Part shown: positions 18,988 through 27,510 of the stretch, piece after piece
Layout of the letters: every line of letters starts with the position of its first letter
Numbering within the stretch: the stretch's first letter is position 1
NCBI GenBank assembly: GCA_963824215.1
Contig: CAWGOE010000004.1
Span: 868,001 to 932,000, forward strand
Source: VRUE01 sp963824215
GTDB lineage: Bacteria > Actinomycetota > Thermoleophilia > Solirubrobacterales > 70-9
Length of the DNA stretch: 64,000 nucleotides
Direction of reading: 5' to 3'
The notes under the pieces: generated by a model
Database searches by the model: none
Told to the model about the DNA's origin: nothing
Seen by the model: the letters and a program-made list of their open reading frames with translations, nothing else
Translations under genes and position numbers: made by a program

Positions 18988-19518
18988 ATGGCGCGCCGAC
19001 GTGGACTGATCGCGACTGCAATCGCCTCGCTGCTTCTGCTGCTGGCGATGTCGCCTGCGGAGGAGCGGATGAAGGACACCGGCGGACCGGGCATGGTGCC
19101 CTTCGAGCTGACCGGTGGGCAGGATCGCGCTGACGAGATCATGGCCGAATGGGGTGAGGAGGGACAGGACGCCGCCCGCGAGTCGCTCTGGATCGACTTC
19201 GGCTTCCTGCTCGCCTACGGCGCGTTCCTGACGCTTGCGCTGGCGGCGACGCGCGACCTGGCCAGAGAGAGGGGCTGGAGGCGCTTAACGGCGATCGGCG
19301 CCGTCGTCGTCTCCTTTGGCGCGCTTGGTGCGGCCTTCGACGCACTCGAGAACATCTGCCTCCTGCTCACCCTTGACGATGCCGGGGCAGCGTTCCCACT
19401 GCTGGCGACGATCTTCGCGAGCTGCAAGTTCGTCCTGCTCGCAATCGCGATCGCCTACCTGCTTGCCGGGCTGGCGATGCGGCTGCGCGGGCGCGGCGCC
19501 GCTACGCAGACGCCGTAG
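18988..19518 (+). CDS. Small membrane protein, four helices, unknown function
   Basis: 176 aa from the ATG at 18988. Helix 1 is at residues 6-21, then an acidic soluble loop (FELTGGQDRADEIMAEWGEE, about 39-70) and three more helices (about 68-88, 100-120, 135-163). The frame is open further upstream, but those residues are polar and unlike the family-style start MARRRGLIATAI. No recognised motif beyond general membrane topology. Its 3' end overlaps the convergent GST-like gene by 17 bases. Confidence 0.7.
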   Translation: MARRRGLIATAIASLLLLLAMSPAEERMKDTGGPGMVPFELTGGQDRADEIMAEWGEEGQDAARESLWIDFGFLLAYGAFLTLALAATRDLARERGWRRLTAIGAVVVSFGALGAAFDALENICLLLTLDDAGAAFPLLATIFASCKFVLLAIAIAYLLAGLAMRLRGRGAATQTP

Positions 19519-19790
19519 CGTCGCCTGGGCGGTCGAACAGCTCGCCGGCGCTGATCCGCTTCGCCATCTCGGCCGATTCCTCGCGGTAGGCGCTGCCGTC
19601 CTCGAACTCGATCGCCGGGTATTTGCGCTGGCCGGAGATTCGCTCGAGCTCGTCGCGCTTGCCGGGAAGCAACGGGCCCTTGACGACCTCGTACTCGACT
19701 CCTTGCTCGTCGAGCGTTCTGCACACGGTGGCACGGATGGGCGCCGACCTTGGCCCACATCGCCGAGCAACGGTGAAGCTTGATCGCCAT
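19502..19790 (-). pseudogene. Glutaredoxin/GST N-terminal-domain protein, frameshifted
   Basis: The first frame from ATG 19790 gives MAIKLHRCSAMWAKVGAHPC then HRVQNA. The second frame, to the stop at 19502, gives LDEQGVEYEVVKGPLLPGKR and YPAIEFEDGSAYREESAEM. Joined at about 19711-19715 they form a 96 aa thioredoxin-fold domain of the GST N-terminal kind. Restoring a lost CT (GCTCTCGAC) would repair the frame. The cis-Pro (YPAIEF) and the HRC and HPC cysteines are kept. Disrupted as sequenced, possibly by sequence error. Confidence 0.65.
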
Positions 19791-19844
19791 CGCCCCACCC
19801 TAGCCGACCCACCCGATGCGGACAAAGCCCGCTGTCTCCTCTCC

Positions 19845-19874
19845 TTGACAGGTGACTAATTAGTCACCTATTAT
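19845..19874 (+). promoter_or_regulatory. Promoter with palindromic operator for arsR
   Basis: TTGACA (19845-19850) and TATTAT (19869-19874) are separated by exactly 18 bases. Those 18 bases are a perfect palindrome, GGTGACTAATTAGTCACC. The ArsR-type regulator encoded just downstream would block RNA polymerase when bound there. The -10 box ends eight bases before the arsR ATG, so the transcript is probably leaderless. Confidence 0.85.
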
Positions 19875-19881
19875 CTGAACC

Positions 19882-20193
19882 ATGGACGAGGTGTTCAAGG
19901 CGTTGGCAGATCGGTCACGGCGGACCTTGCTCGATGCCCTCTTCGAGAGGGACGGGCAGACGCTGAGCGCGCTGGAAGCACGCTTGCCGATGACCCGGTT
20001 TGGCGTCATGAAGCACCTGAAGGTGCTCGAAGAGGCGCGCCTGGTGACGAGCAAGCGACGCGGTCGCGAGAAGCTCCACTTCCTCAACCCCGTCCCGATC
20101 CGGCTCATCCACGACCGCTGGGTGAGCAAGTACGCCGAACCTTGGGCCGCCGGCTTGAGCGAGCTCAAGAAAGACATCGAGAGCAAGGAGTAA
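19882..20193 (+). CDS. ArsR-family transcriptional regulator
   Basis: 103 aa winged-helix repressor. MDEVFKALADRSRRTLLDAL is a typical ArsR start, and the recognition helix lies around MTRFGVMKHLKVLEEARLVT with the wing at SKRRGREKLHFLN. No Cys metal site is present, so it belongs with the metal-independent ArsR proteins that pair with AHSA1/SRPBCC genes. The ATG is probably the first bases of the mRNA (no SD; -10 ends at 19874). Likely autoregulated through the palindrome in its promoter. The next gene starts three bases after its stop. Confidence 0.9.
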   Translation: MDEVFKALADRSRRTLLDALFERDGQTLSALEARLPMTRFGVMKHLKVLEEARLVTSKRRGREKLHFLNPVPIRLIHDRWVSKYAEPWAAGLSELKKDIESKE

Positions 20194-20196
20194 CCC

Positions 20197-20664
20197 ATGG
20201 AGAAAGTGTTCGAGATCTACATCAAGACGACGCCAGAGCGCCTCTGGGAGGCGATCACGGACGAGGAGACGCGGCAGAAGTACAACTTCGGGGTCGGGGT
20301 CAGCTCGGACTGGACGCCGGGCTCACGCTATGAGTCCGTCCACCCCGGAGCGGGCATCTCGATCGCCGCGGGTGAGAACCTCGAGGTCGAGCCGCCGCGG
20401 CGCCTGGTCCAGAGCTTCACCGCGCTCTGGAGCGATCAGGTGAAAGACGAAGGGATCTCCAGGGTGACCTGGGAGATCGAGCCGATCGGCAGCTCCTGCA
20501 GGCTGACCGTCACCCATGACCAGCTGCGCGAGGGTGCTAACGACGAACTCTACGGCGGCTGGCCGATGATCCTCTCCGGCCTCAAGACCCTGCTGGAGAG
20601 TGGCGAGCTGCTCGACACGCCGGGCTCGCTGCCCTACTCGGGCGCCTCAGCGGACACCGAGTAG
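20197..20664 (+). CDS. SRPBCC/AHSA1 family protein
   Basis: 155 aa START-like (AHSA1) protein with a hydrophobic ligand cavity. MEKVFEIYIKTTPERLWEAI is the usual start, TDEETRQKYNFG and LVQSFTALW follow, and it ends with a C-terminal helix (GGWPMILSGLKTLLESGEL). These proteins are usually encoded immediately after an ArsR regulator, as here with three bases between. They may bind a small lipophilic effector. An SD-like AAGGAG lies just before the start. Biochemical role unknown. Confidence 0.88.
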   Translation: MEKVFEIYIKTTPERLWEAITDEETRQKYNFGVGVSSDWTPGSRYESVHPGAGISIAAGENLEVEPPRRLVQSFTALWSDQVKDEGISRVTWEIEPIGSSCRLTVTHDQLREGANDELYGGWPMILSGLKTLLESGELLDTPGSLPYSGASADTE

Positions 20665-20714
20665 TTGGGTGGCGTGACCTATGCCCGATCCTGGGCATAG
20701 GTCCGCCTGCCCAA
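20665..20714 (+). terminator. Hairpin after the AHSA1 gene
   Basis: Begins at the base after the TAG. The inner stem of 11 perfect base pairs (20676-20686 with 20693-20703, loop GATCCT) is extended by an outer TTGGG/CCCAA stem with a bulge. No T-run follows, as with the other GC hairpins in this window. Confidence 0.55.
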
Positions 20715-20723
20715 CGGACCCTG

Positions 20724-20771
20724 CATATCTAGAGATACGCGCCTCCTCTCCCTGTAGTAACCCCAGAAACG
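20724..20771 (+). repeat. 48-base dispersed element, copy B
   Basis: Second copy of the element at 17448-17495, same orientation, 41 of 48 bases identical. It lies between the AHSA1 hairpin and the 3' end of dxs. Unlike copy A, no strong terminator follows. The remaining bases to 20885 hold a GCACCAA...TTGGTGC inverted repeat (near 20797-20846) and no gene. Confidence 0.75.
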
Positions 20772-20885
20772 GCCGCGAAGCGGAGACGGATCTGTTGGCA
20801 CCAAGGAGGCCGCCGAGCAGGCTAGCCGATAGAGCGCTTTGGTGCAAGCGCAGGTAGAAATCCGGTTAAAAGCAGAGTCCGGGTC

Positions 20886-22919
20886 TTAGCTGAGGGCGGG
20901 CTCGCCACTGCGAAGCGCCGCCAATACTCGCTCGGCCACCGACTCACCCGTCAGCCCGACCTCCTCGCGCAGCAGCGCCGGCTTGCCGTGGGTCACGTAG
21001 CGGTCCGGCAAACCGATGCGCATAACCCGCGCCCGGTCCCCTGGACGGTCGGCGAAGGCGTCCTCGAGGTGCTCCAGAACCGCCGAGCCAAAGCCGCCCG
21101 GCAACACATTCTCCTCGATCGTGACGACCAGGTCATGGCCCAGGGCCAGCCGCTCCAGAAGCTCGGCATCGAGCGGCTTGGCGAAGCGGGCGTCGGCGAC
21201 CGTCGGGCTCAGATCGTGATCTGCGAGTAGCTCGGCTGCCCGCAACGCCACCGATACGCCATAGCCATACCCGACCAGCGCCACTCGCTCGCCGCTCGCG
21301 AGCAGCTCGCCGCTGCCGATCGGGATCTCAGCCGGCTCAGCGGGCAACGCGGCCCCCTCCGCGGCCCCGCGCGGATAGCGCAACGCCGCAGGCCCGTCAT
21401 GGGCAATTGCCGTGCGCAGCATGTGGATGAGCATCGCCTCGTCCCGCGGCGCCATCACCACGACGTTGGGTAGCGGCCGGAAATAGGAGACGTCGAAGGC
21501 GCCGTGATGGGTCGGCCCATCGTCGCCAACCAAGCCGGCGCGGTCCATCGCGAAGGTGACGTCGAGCTCCTGCAGGCAGACGTCGTGGACGATCTGGTCG
21601 AAGGCGCGCTGGAGGAAAGTCGAGTAGATCGCGCAGACCGGCTTCGCCCCCTGCAGGGCCAGGCCGGAGGCGAGCAGGACCCCATTCTGCTCGGCGATGC
21701 CGACGTCGTAGTACTGCTCGGGGACCTCGTCGGCGAGCTTCTGCAGCCCAGTCCCCCCCGCCATCGCCGCGGTGATCCCGACCACCCGCTCGTCGCGCTC
21801 GGCTTCGGCGACGATCGCGTCGGCGAAGACCTGCGTGTACTGGGGCGGCGCCCCAGCGGCGGGCGGCTTCTCCAGCCGCTCCGGCGCGATCGCCTCGGGC
21901 GAGTCGGACTCCTTGACCGGGACCGGCTTCGGCGCCGGTGCCCCGTTGACGATGCTCTTCGGCTTGGCAGCGTGCCACTTCTCCATCCCCTCGAGGCCGC
22001 CCTCCTCGGCCGGCGCGAAACCCTTGCCCTTGACCGTGTGGATGTGGACGACGACCGGACGGTCGGCCGCAAAAGCCTCCTTCAGCGCCTCGCGCACCGC
22101 GTGGACGTCGTGGCCGTCGACCACACCCATGTAGGCGAGGTCGAGCTCCTCGAAGAAGAGGCCCGGCGCCCAGTAAGCCTTGATCGCCGACTTCAGCTCC
22201 GGTCCCAGCCGTTCGATCCGCTTGCCGAAGCCCAGCGGCAGCTTGGTCAACCGGTCCTCGACCCCCTCGCGGGCGTGGTAGAGACGAGGGTTGAGCCGCA
22301 CCCGGTTGAAGTAGCGCGAGAGCGCGCCGACGTTGGGTGAGATCGACATGCCGTTGTCGTTGAGCACGATCACAATCGGCGTCTGCAGGCCACCAGCCGC
22401 GTGCAACGCCTCGTAAGCGACGCCGCCGGTCAGCGCCCCGTCGCCGATCACAGCAGCGACCTTGCCGTCCTCGCCGATCCCCTTGCGCATCGCCTCCTTC
22501 AACCCGACCGCGTAGCCGATCGAGGTCGAGGCGTGGCCGGCGCCCATGATGTCGTGCTCGGACTCGAAGATCGAGCAGAACGGCGCCAGGCCGTCGTACT
22601 GGCGGATCGTCGGCAGCGCTTGCCGTCTGCCGGTGAGGATCTTGTGCGGGTAGGCCTGGTGGCCGACGTCCCAGAGGACCTTGTCGCGCGGCGAGTCGAG
22701 CAGGCTGTGCAGGGCGACGGCCAGCTCGCAGGTGCCGAGGTTGGCGCCGAAGTGGCCGCCAATCTCACCGATCGTGTCGATGATGTAGGTGCGCATCTCC
22801 TGCGCCACCTGCTGCAGCTGGTCGTCATCCAGCTCGTGCAGGTCGCGGGGCGAGTCGACCCCCTCGAGCAGCCGCTCGTCCGGACCTATGTCACCTGATT
22901 TCTGTGCTCCGTCGCTCAT
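20886..22919 (-). CDS. dxs: 1-deoxy-D-xylulose-5-phosphate synthase
   Basis: 677 aa thiamine-diphosphate enzyme joining pyruvate and glyceraldehyde 3-phosphate, the entry step of the MEP isoprenoid pathway. The ThDP motif GDGALTGGVAYEALH is near residue 158, the transketolase-like middle domain has the AEQNGVLLASGLA segment, and the C-terminal domain ends with the usual VVTIEENVLPGGFGS. About 40 residues longer than most Dxs owing to a Pro/Glu-rich linker near residues 320-360. Overlaps ispA by four bases, so precursor supply and chain elongation are co-expressed. Confidence 0.97.
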   Translation of the reverse strand: MSDGAQKSGDIGPDERLLEGVDSPRDLHELDDDQLQQVAQEMRTYIIDTIGEIGGHFGANLGTCELAVALHSLLDSPRDKVLWDVGHQAYPHKILTGRRQALPTIRQYDGLAPFCSIFESEHDIMGAGHASTSIGYAVGLKEAMRKGIGEDGKVAAVIGDGALTGGVAYEALHAAGGLQTPIVIVLNDNGMSISPNVGALSRYFNRVRLNPRLYHAREGVEDRLTKLPLGFGKRIERLGPELKSAIKAYWAPGLFFEELDLAYMGVVDGHDVHAVREALKEAFAADRPVVVHIHTVKGKGFAPAEEGGLEGMEKWHAAKPKSIVNGAPAPKPVPVKESDSPEAIAPERLEKPPAAGAPPQYTQVFADAIVAEAERDERVVGITAAMAGGTGLQKLADEVPEQYYDVGIAEQNGVLLASGLALQGAKPVCAIYSTFLQRAFDQIVHDVCLQELDVTFAMDRAGLVGDDGPTHHGAFDVSYFRPLPNVVVMAPRDEAMLIHMLRTAIAHDGPAALRYPRGAAEGAALPAEPAEIPIGSGELLASGERVALVGYGYGVSVALRAAELLADHDLSPTVADARFAKPLDAELLERLALGHDLVVTIEENVLPGGFGSAVLEHLEDAFADRPGDRARVMRIGLPDRYVTHGKPALLREEVGLTGESVAERVLAALRSGEPALS

Positions 22920-23779
22920 TCGTTCCTGGTGAAGATGTAGTCGGCGATCCCGCTCAGATCACCAGTCTCGCCGCTGGCCTCAGCCAACGCTGCCGTCGCT
23001 TTGGCATGGGACTCGGCGGCAAGCTCGCGCGCCCGCTCGAGACCGAAGAGACTGACGTAAGTGAGTTTTCCATGTCGCTCGTCGCTTCCGTGGGGCTTGC
23101 CGAGTTGCTCGTCGCTTCCGGTCACGTCGAGAATGTCGTCGACGATCTGGAAGAGGACGCCGAGCTCGCCAGCAAAACGGCGATAGGCGATTGTCTCAGG
23201 TTCGCTCACGCCCTCAAGGGTTAATACGACGCCGACACCTGCAGCGATCAAGCGCCCGGTCTTCAGCCCGTGCAACTGGCGCAACTCGTCCGCGTCGCCC
23301 GCCTGGCCAGCGACGTCGACGTACTGGCCTCCGACCATGCCGTCGACCCCGGTCGCGGCGGCCAGTTCGGCCAGCGCCGCGAGCACTCGATCCGGCTCTC
23401 CCGCCTGCTTACAGAAAAGCTGGATCGCCTCGGCGAAGAGGCCGTCGCCGGCAAGAATCGCCACGTCCTCGCCGTACTTGACGTGCGCGGTGGGCAGACC
23501 GCGACGCAGCTCGTCGTCGTCCATCGCCGGCAGGTCGTCGTGGATCAGCGAGTAGGTGTGGATCAGCTCCAGTGCCGCGGCCACCGGCAGGTAGCGCTGC
23601 GGGTCGGAGTCGAGAGCACGCGCGGTGGCAAGGGCGAGGACGGGACGAACGCGCTTGCCGCCCGCCAACAGCGAGTAGCGCATCGCCTCCTCGAGCCCGG
23701 CGGTCGCCGGCTGCGCGGCGAAGCGCAACCGCTCAAGCTCGGTATCGACCAGGGCACGCAGATCCTCGGGATAGCTCAC
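22916..23779 (-). CDS. ispA: Polyprenyl (farnesyl/geranylgeranyl) diphosphate synthase
   Basis: 287 aa all-helical prenyltransferase. First Asp-rich motif LIHDDLPAMDDDELRRG near residue 80 (the DDx4D spacing of bacterial FPP-type enzymes), second motif FQIVDDILDVTG near 226. The GTG start at 23779 overlaps the upstream stop (GTGA), and the stop overlaps the dxs start. Product chain length cannot be fixed from sequence alone. Confidence 0.92.
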   Translation of the reverse strand: MSYPEDLRALVDTELERLRFAAQPATAGLEEAMRYSLLAGGKRVRPVLALATARALDSDPQRYLPVAAALELIHTYSLIHDDLPAMDDDELRRGLPTAHVKYGEDVAILAGDGLFAEAIQLFCKQAGEPDRVLAALAELAAATGVDGMVGGQYVDVAGQAGDADELRQLHGLKTGRLIAAGVGVVLTLEGVSEPETIAYRRFAGELGVLFQIVDDILDVTGSDEQLGKPHGSDERHGKLTYVSLFGLERARELAAESHAKATAALAEASGETGDLSGIADYIFTRNE

Positions 23780-23955
23780 TGCTGGGAGGACTCGCGGATG
23801 CGGCGGTTCGCCTCCTCGACCGCCTCGCTCGAGAGCTCGGCCGCCTCGCGGGCCAGCTCGGCAGCCCGCTCGTCACTCGCCTCGGCGCCCTCCAGCTCAG
23901 CCGCAATCGCTTGCAGCCGGGCCGATATCTCGCGCAGCCGCCCGCCGTCGCTCAC
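23776..23955 (-). CDS. xseB: XseB-like small protein (exonuclease VII small subunit?)
   Basis: 59 aa from GTG 23955 (overlapping the nusB stop, GTGA) to TGA 23776 (overlapping the ispA start). It is wholly helical and acidic: LREISARLQAIAAELEGAEA, then SDERAAELAREAAEL and EEANRRIRES. That matches the size and two-helix layout of exonuclease VII small subunits, and its place between nusB and ispA is common for xseB. No xseA is in this window. An unrelated short coiled-coil protein is possible. Confidence 0.55.
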   Translation of the reverse strand: MSDGGRLREISARLQAIAAELEGAEASDERAAELAREAAELSSEAVEEANRRIRESSQQ

Positions 23956-24338
23956 TGGACCGCGTTCCCCTGCCGCTCGCGCACGATCGCGCCGAGAATG
24001 CCGTTGACGAAGCCGGGGGCGTCGGCGCCGCAGTACTCCTTGGCGATCTCGACCGCCTCGTCGATCGCCACCTCGTCGGGAACGTCGTCGCTGTGTTCGA
24101 TCTCGTAAAGCGCCACCCGCATTACGTTCAGCTCTAGCGGCGCGATCCGCCCCAGCTCCCAGCCCCGGGCGTGGCTGCCGATCGACGCGTCGAGCTCGTC
24201 CCTGTGGGCATCCACAGCCTCAGCCAGCTCACGGGTGAACGGCCGCGCCTCGTTAAGCAGCTCCGCCAGCGGACGCCCGGTGACGTCACGCTGGTAGCAG
24301 GCGAAGACGGCGTCGCGGCGCTGGTCGGATCTACGCAT
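23952..24338 (-). CDS. nusB: Transcription antitermination factor NusB
   Basis: 128 aa all-helical RNA-binding protein that, with NusE (S10), recognises boxA and promotes antitermination on rRNA operons. Starts MRRSDQRRDAVFACYQRDVT; the family signature IAPLELNVMRVALYEIEHSD and the end motif APGFVNGILGAIV are clear. Lies between efp and the XseB-like gene, a common order. Confidence 0.95.
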   Translation of the reverse strand: MRRSDQRRDAVFACYQRDVTGRPLAELLNEARPFTRELAEAVDAHRDELDASIGSHARGWELGRIAPLELNVMRVALYEIEHSDDVPDEVAIDEAVEIAKEYCGADAPGFVNGILGAIVRERQGNAVQ

Positions 24339-24376
24339 CGGCCTATTCTCTCGCTTCTTGCGGCTGGCGCCGCGGG

Positions 24377-24937
24377 CTAGGCGCGGGAGATGTATTCGCC
24401 GCTGCGCGTATCGACCCTGATCGTCTCGCCCTCGTCGATGAAGAGCGGCACCTGGACGATCACGCCTGACTCGAGGGTCGCCGCCTTGTTTCCGCCCCCC
24501 GAAGCGGTGTCACCCTTGACGCCAGGTTCGGTCTCGGTCACCTTCATCTCGATCGCGCTGGCGACCTGGACATCGCTTGGCTGTTCGTCGATGAAAAGCA
24601 CGTCGACCTCGTCGTTGGGCAGAACCCACTGCATCGTCTCGCTGACGATCTCGGTCGGCACTTCAATCTGCTCGTAGTCCTGGCTGTCCATGAAGACGGC
24701 AGCCTCGCCGGAGTCGTAGAGATACTGCATCTTGCGCGACTCGGTGTGGACCGGCCTGAACTTCTCGCCCGCTCTGAAGGTCTTGTCTTGCACCGACCCG
24801 TCGCTGATCTTGCGCAGCTTCGTCCGCACGAACGCCCCACCCTTACCCGGCTTGACGTGCTGGAACTCGAGGATCTTGAAGACGGACCCATCGATTTCGA
24901 TGTGGCTGCCGTTCTTGAACTGGTTGGTCGAGATCAC
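24377..24937 (-). CDS. efp: Translation elongation factor P
   Basis: 186 aa three-domain OB/KOW protein that relieves ribosome stalling at poly-Pro. Starts with GTG at 24937 (MISTNQFKNGSHIEIDG). The loop residue that is modified in many bacteria is Lys32 in KPGKGGAFVR; no EpmA/EpmB-type modification gene is nearby. The C-terminal domain is complete (VDTRSGEYISRA). Pro-rich proteins encoded in the window, such as the sigma-factor tail and the two microproteins, would be natural clients. Confidence 0.97.
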   Translation of the reverse strand: MISTNQFKNGSHIEIDGSVFKILEFQHVKPGKGGAFVRTKLRKISDGSVQDKTFRAGEKFRPVHTESRKMQYLYDSGEAAVFMDSQDYEQIEVPTEIVSETMQWVLPNDEVDVLFIDEQPSDVQVASAIEMKVTETEPGVKGDTASGGGNKAATLESGVIVQVPLFIDEGETIRVDTRSGEYISRA

Positions 24938-24998
24938 CGCGGCGAATCCTAGAGCCTCGTCTGCCGGCCGTAGGGTCTACCCTTGAGTTGCCTGGGAG

Positions 24999-25482
24999 AT
25001 GAAGAGACCGCTGGGGACATTCGCTGTGATCGTCGTCGCGCTGCTTACTAGTGCGCCGCTCGCGCACGGCGCGGAAACAAACGCGGGAAACCTATAAAGC
25101 CCAGATTGAGCCGATCTGCGAATCGAACCGAAGCGCCAACGAACGGATCATGGACGGCGCCAGGGAGCGGATCAACAGAAACGAACTGGTGCCGGCCGGC
25201 AAGCAGTTCATCCAGGTCTCGGCGTCATTCGAGGGGCTGATCAAACGCCTCGCCACCGTTCCAGCGCCGCCCGCAGACGTGCACCGGGTCACTCGCTGGT
25301 TCGACCAAATGCGCCTGCTGAAGACGCGTCTGCGCAACGTCGGCAAGTACTACAAGGAAGGCAAGGAGATCAAAGCCACGCACGAGTCGATCCTGGCCGA
25401 ACGCAGCGGCATCTCCGCCAACAACATCAGCATCGTCTTCAAAGTCCGCTTCTGCCGCTTCGGCCGAATCAAAGGGAGCTGA
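24999..25482 (+). pseudogene. Secreted helical Cys protein, frameshifted after the signal peptide
   Basis: From ATG 24999 the frame encodes a signal peptide (MKRPLGTFAVIVVALLTSAP, LAHGAE) and then stops at 25095. The next frame continues as a plausible mature domain, TRETYKAQIEPICESNRSAN to the stop at 25482, ending NNISIVFKVRFCRFG. Skipping one A near 25077-25081 joins them into a 160 aa secreted protein of a style I associate with Solirubrobacterales (one Cys near each end, helical between). GGGAG abuts the ATG. Broken as sequenced; function unknown. Confidence 0.6.
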
Positions 25483-25499
25483 ACCCCCCGGCCGGAGGG

Positions 25500-26309
25500 C
25501 TACTCCGGCGATTCAGCAGCGGTCTTCGTCGTCAGCCCAGAGGCCGCGCCGCCTGAGAGAACGCGGCGTACGAGGCGCGGGAAGAGGATGCGGGCGATCG
25601 CCGCCAGCGCGTAGGGGCGCGGCACGTAGCGCTCGGCCTTGCCATGCAGGCCGGTATCGACAATCGCCTCGGCGACCTTCTCCGGCTTGGACACGGTCCA
25701 GCGGGTGACGATGCTCTGCCGCAGCTCGGTGGCCGGGAAGCCCTCGGTGGCAATGAAGCCGGGTAGCACCATGCCGACGTGGACGCCATGTGGTCGCTCC
25801 TCGGCGAAGAGCGCGTCGGTCCAGCCGACCAGAGCGAACTTGCTGGCCGAGTAGGAGCCGGTCCGCGCCCGGGCGACGCGTCCGGCGGCGCTCGCGACGT
25901 TGACGATCGCGCTCGGCGCCGAGGCGCGCAGCAGCGGTAGCAGGGCCTCGGTCAGGCGGACTGCCGCATCGAAGTTAAGGGCCATGTGGCGATGGACGTT
26001 CTCGTAGCCCGCCTCGGCGAAGGAGCCTCGCCAGGAGGCGCCGGCGTTGTTGACGAGCAGCGCCAGGCGGCCACCGTGGCGCTCGTCCAAATGGGCGCGG
26101 ACGCGCTGCGGGGCGTCGGCATCGGTCAGATCGACGGCGAGCCAACTCGCCTCGCAGGGCAGCGACTCGGCCAAAACCCGCAAGCGCTCCTCGCGTCTGG
26201 CGACCAGAACCAGCTCCGCTCCGGGCTCCCGCGAGAGGCGTTTCGCCGTTGCCTCGCCGATGCCGCTGGAGGCGCCGGTGACGAGATAGGTCTTGCTCGC
26301 TTCGCTCAT
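25500..26309 (-). CDS. Short-chain dehydrogenase/reductase
   Basis: 269 aa classical SDR. NAD(P)-binding TGASSGIG at residues 11-18, NNAG in LLVNNAGASWRG, catalytic Ser in IVNVASAAGRV and Tyr-x-x-x-Lys in SYSASKFAL. An Arg after the first beta-alpha unit (VLVARREERL) suggests NADP preference. The ATG at 26309 is used; residues further upstream are unlike the family. The gene is divergent from the M42 peptidase (70 bases between). Substrate unknown. Confidence 0.88.
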   Translation of the reverse strand: MSEASKTYLVTGASSGIGEATAKRLSREPGAELVLVARREERLRVLAESLPCEASWLAVDLTDADAPQRVRAHLDERHGGRLALLVNNAGASWRGSFAEAGYENVHRHMALNFDAAVRLTEALLPLLRASAPSAIVNVASAAGRVARARTGSYSASKFALVGWTDALFAEERPHGVHVGMVLPGFIATEGFPATELRQSIVTRWTVSKPEKVAEAIVDTGLHGKAERYVPRPYALAAIARILFPRLVRRVLSGGAASGLTTKTAAESPE

Positions 26310-26378
26310 AGATAAGAAAACTATTCGAATCGGCTCGTTGCGTACGTCTGTTCGACTCGGCATACTGCTGCCTTCCCG

Positions 26379-27428
26379 ATGGCCGAGACCCCACCGCTGC
26401 TAGACAAGCTACTGCGCGCTGGCGCGCCATCTGGCCACGAGGGGCCCGCTGCATTGATCTGGCGCGGGGAAGCCTCCTTCGCGACGCTCTCGACCGACGG
26501 GCTCGGTTCTTCGATCGCCCGCATCGGCGACGCCGCTCCGCTGCTTGCCGTCGTCGGCCACATCGATGAGATCGGCCTCGTCATCACCCACATCGATGAG
26601 AAGGGCTTCCTCTGGTTCGCTCCGATCGGTGGCTGGGACCCGCAGATCCTGGTCGGCCAGCGGGTTGAGGTGCGCGGGGCGGATCGGCTCGTGCCCGGCG
26701 TCGTCGGGCGCAAGCCGATCCACCTGCTCGAGCCGGACCAGCGCAAAAAGGTCGTCGAGCTCAAGGGCCTGCACATAGACATCGGTGCCAGCGACCGCGA
26801 CGAGGCCGCCGAGCTGATTCGCGTCGGCGACCCTGTCGTCATCGCCGCCGAGCCGGTGCCGCTCGCCGGTGACCGCCTGGTTTCGCGGGCGATGGACAAC
26901 CGCCTCGGCGCCTACGTCGCCCTCGAGGCCCTGCGTCGCTGCCACGAGCGCAGCTCACTCAGCGGCAGCTTCGCGGCAATCGCCGCCGTGCAGGAGGAGA
27001 TCGGCCTGTTCGGGGCGCGGACCTCGGCCTTCGAGCTCCGTCCGGACCTCGCTGTCGCCGTCGACGTCACCCACGCGACCGATGCACCTGGGGTCGATGA
27101 GAAGGAGGTCGGTACCCACCCACTTGGCTCCGGCCCTGCGATCGGACGCGGCTCGACGCTCTCGCCGAAAGTCTTCGAGCTCTTGGTCGAGACCGCCGAG
27201 GAGGCCGGGATCGAGTACTCGGTCAGCGCCAGCGGCCGCGCCACCAGCACCGACGCCGACGCAATCCAGATCTCGCGCTCGGGGATCCCGACCGGACTGG
27301 TCTCGATCCCGCTCCGCTACATGCACTCGCCGGTGGAGCTCGTCGACCTCGGCGATCTCGAGGCGACCGTGGAACTGATCGCCGCCTTCGCGGCGCGGCT
27401 CGAGGACGGCGTCGACCTCAGTCGCTAG
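26379..27428 (+). CDS. M42 family metallopeptidase
   Basis: 349 aa dinuclear zinc aminopeptidase of the M42 (FrvX/TET-like) group. Ligands are visible in order: His in LAVVGHIDEIGL near residue 61, Asp in VSRAMDNRLGAYV near 172, Glu-Glu in AAVQEEIGLFG near 207, Asp in VAVDVTHATD near 228, and a late His in YMHSPVELVD. Such enzymes often form large oligomers and finish peptide degradation. Its TAG stop lies within the CTAG target duplication of the adjacent IS element, so the reading frame is intact. Confidence 0.9.
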   Translation: MAETPPLLDKLLRAGAPSGHEGPAALIWRGEASFATLSTDGLGSSIARIGDAAPLLAVVGHIDEIGLVITHIDEKGFLWFAPIGGWDPQILVGQRVEVRGADRLVPGVVGRKPIHLLEPDQRKKVVELKGLHIDIGASDRDEAAELIRVGDPVVIAAEPVPLAGDRLVSRAMDNRLGAYVALEALRRCHERSSLSGSFAAIAAVQEEIGLFGARTSAFELRPDLAVAVDVTHATDAPGVDEKEVGTHPLGSGPAIGRGSTLSPKVFELLVETAEEAGIEYSVSASGRATSTDADAIQISRSGIPTGLVSIPLRYMHSPVELVDLGDLEATVELIAAFAARLEDGVDLSR

Positions 27429-27452
27429 TTGTAGTTCCTCACAACGTTGTTC
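27429..27452 (+). repeat. IS481 left inverted repeat
   Basis: Starts TTGTAGTTCCTCACAACG. It matches the right end in reverse complement except at positions 9, 14 and 15. Confidence 0.85.
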
Positions 27453-27510
27453 ATCCGGGCCTCCTTGAAGGCTGGGGGTGTCGACCCACCCAGATCAAGG
27501 AGGACACCGG

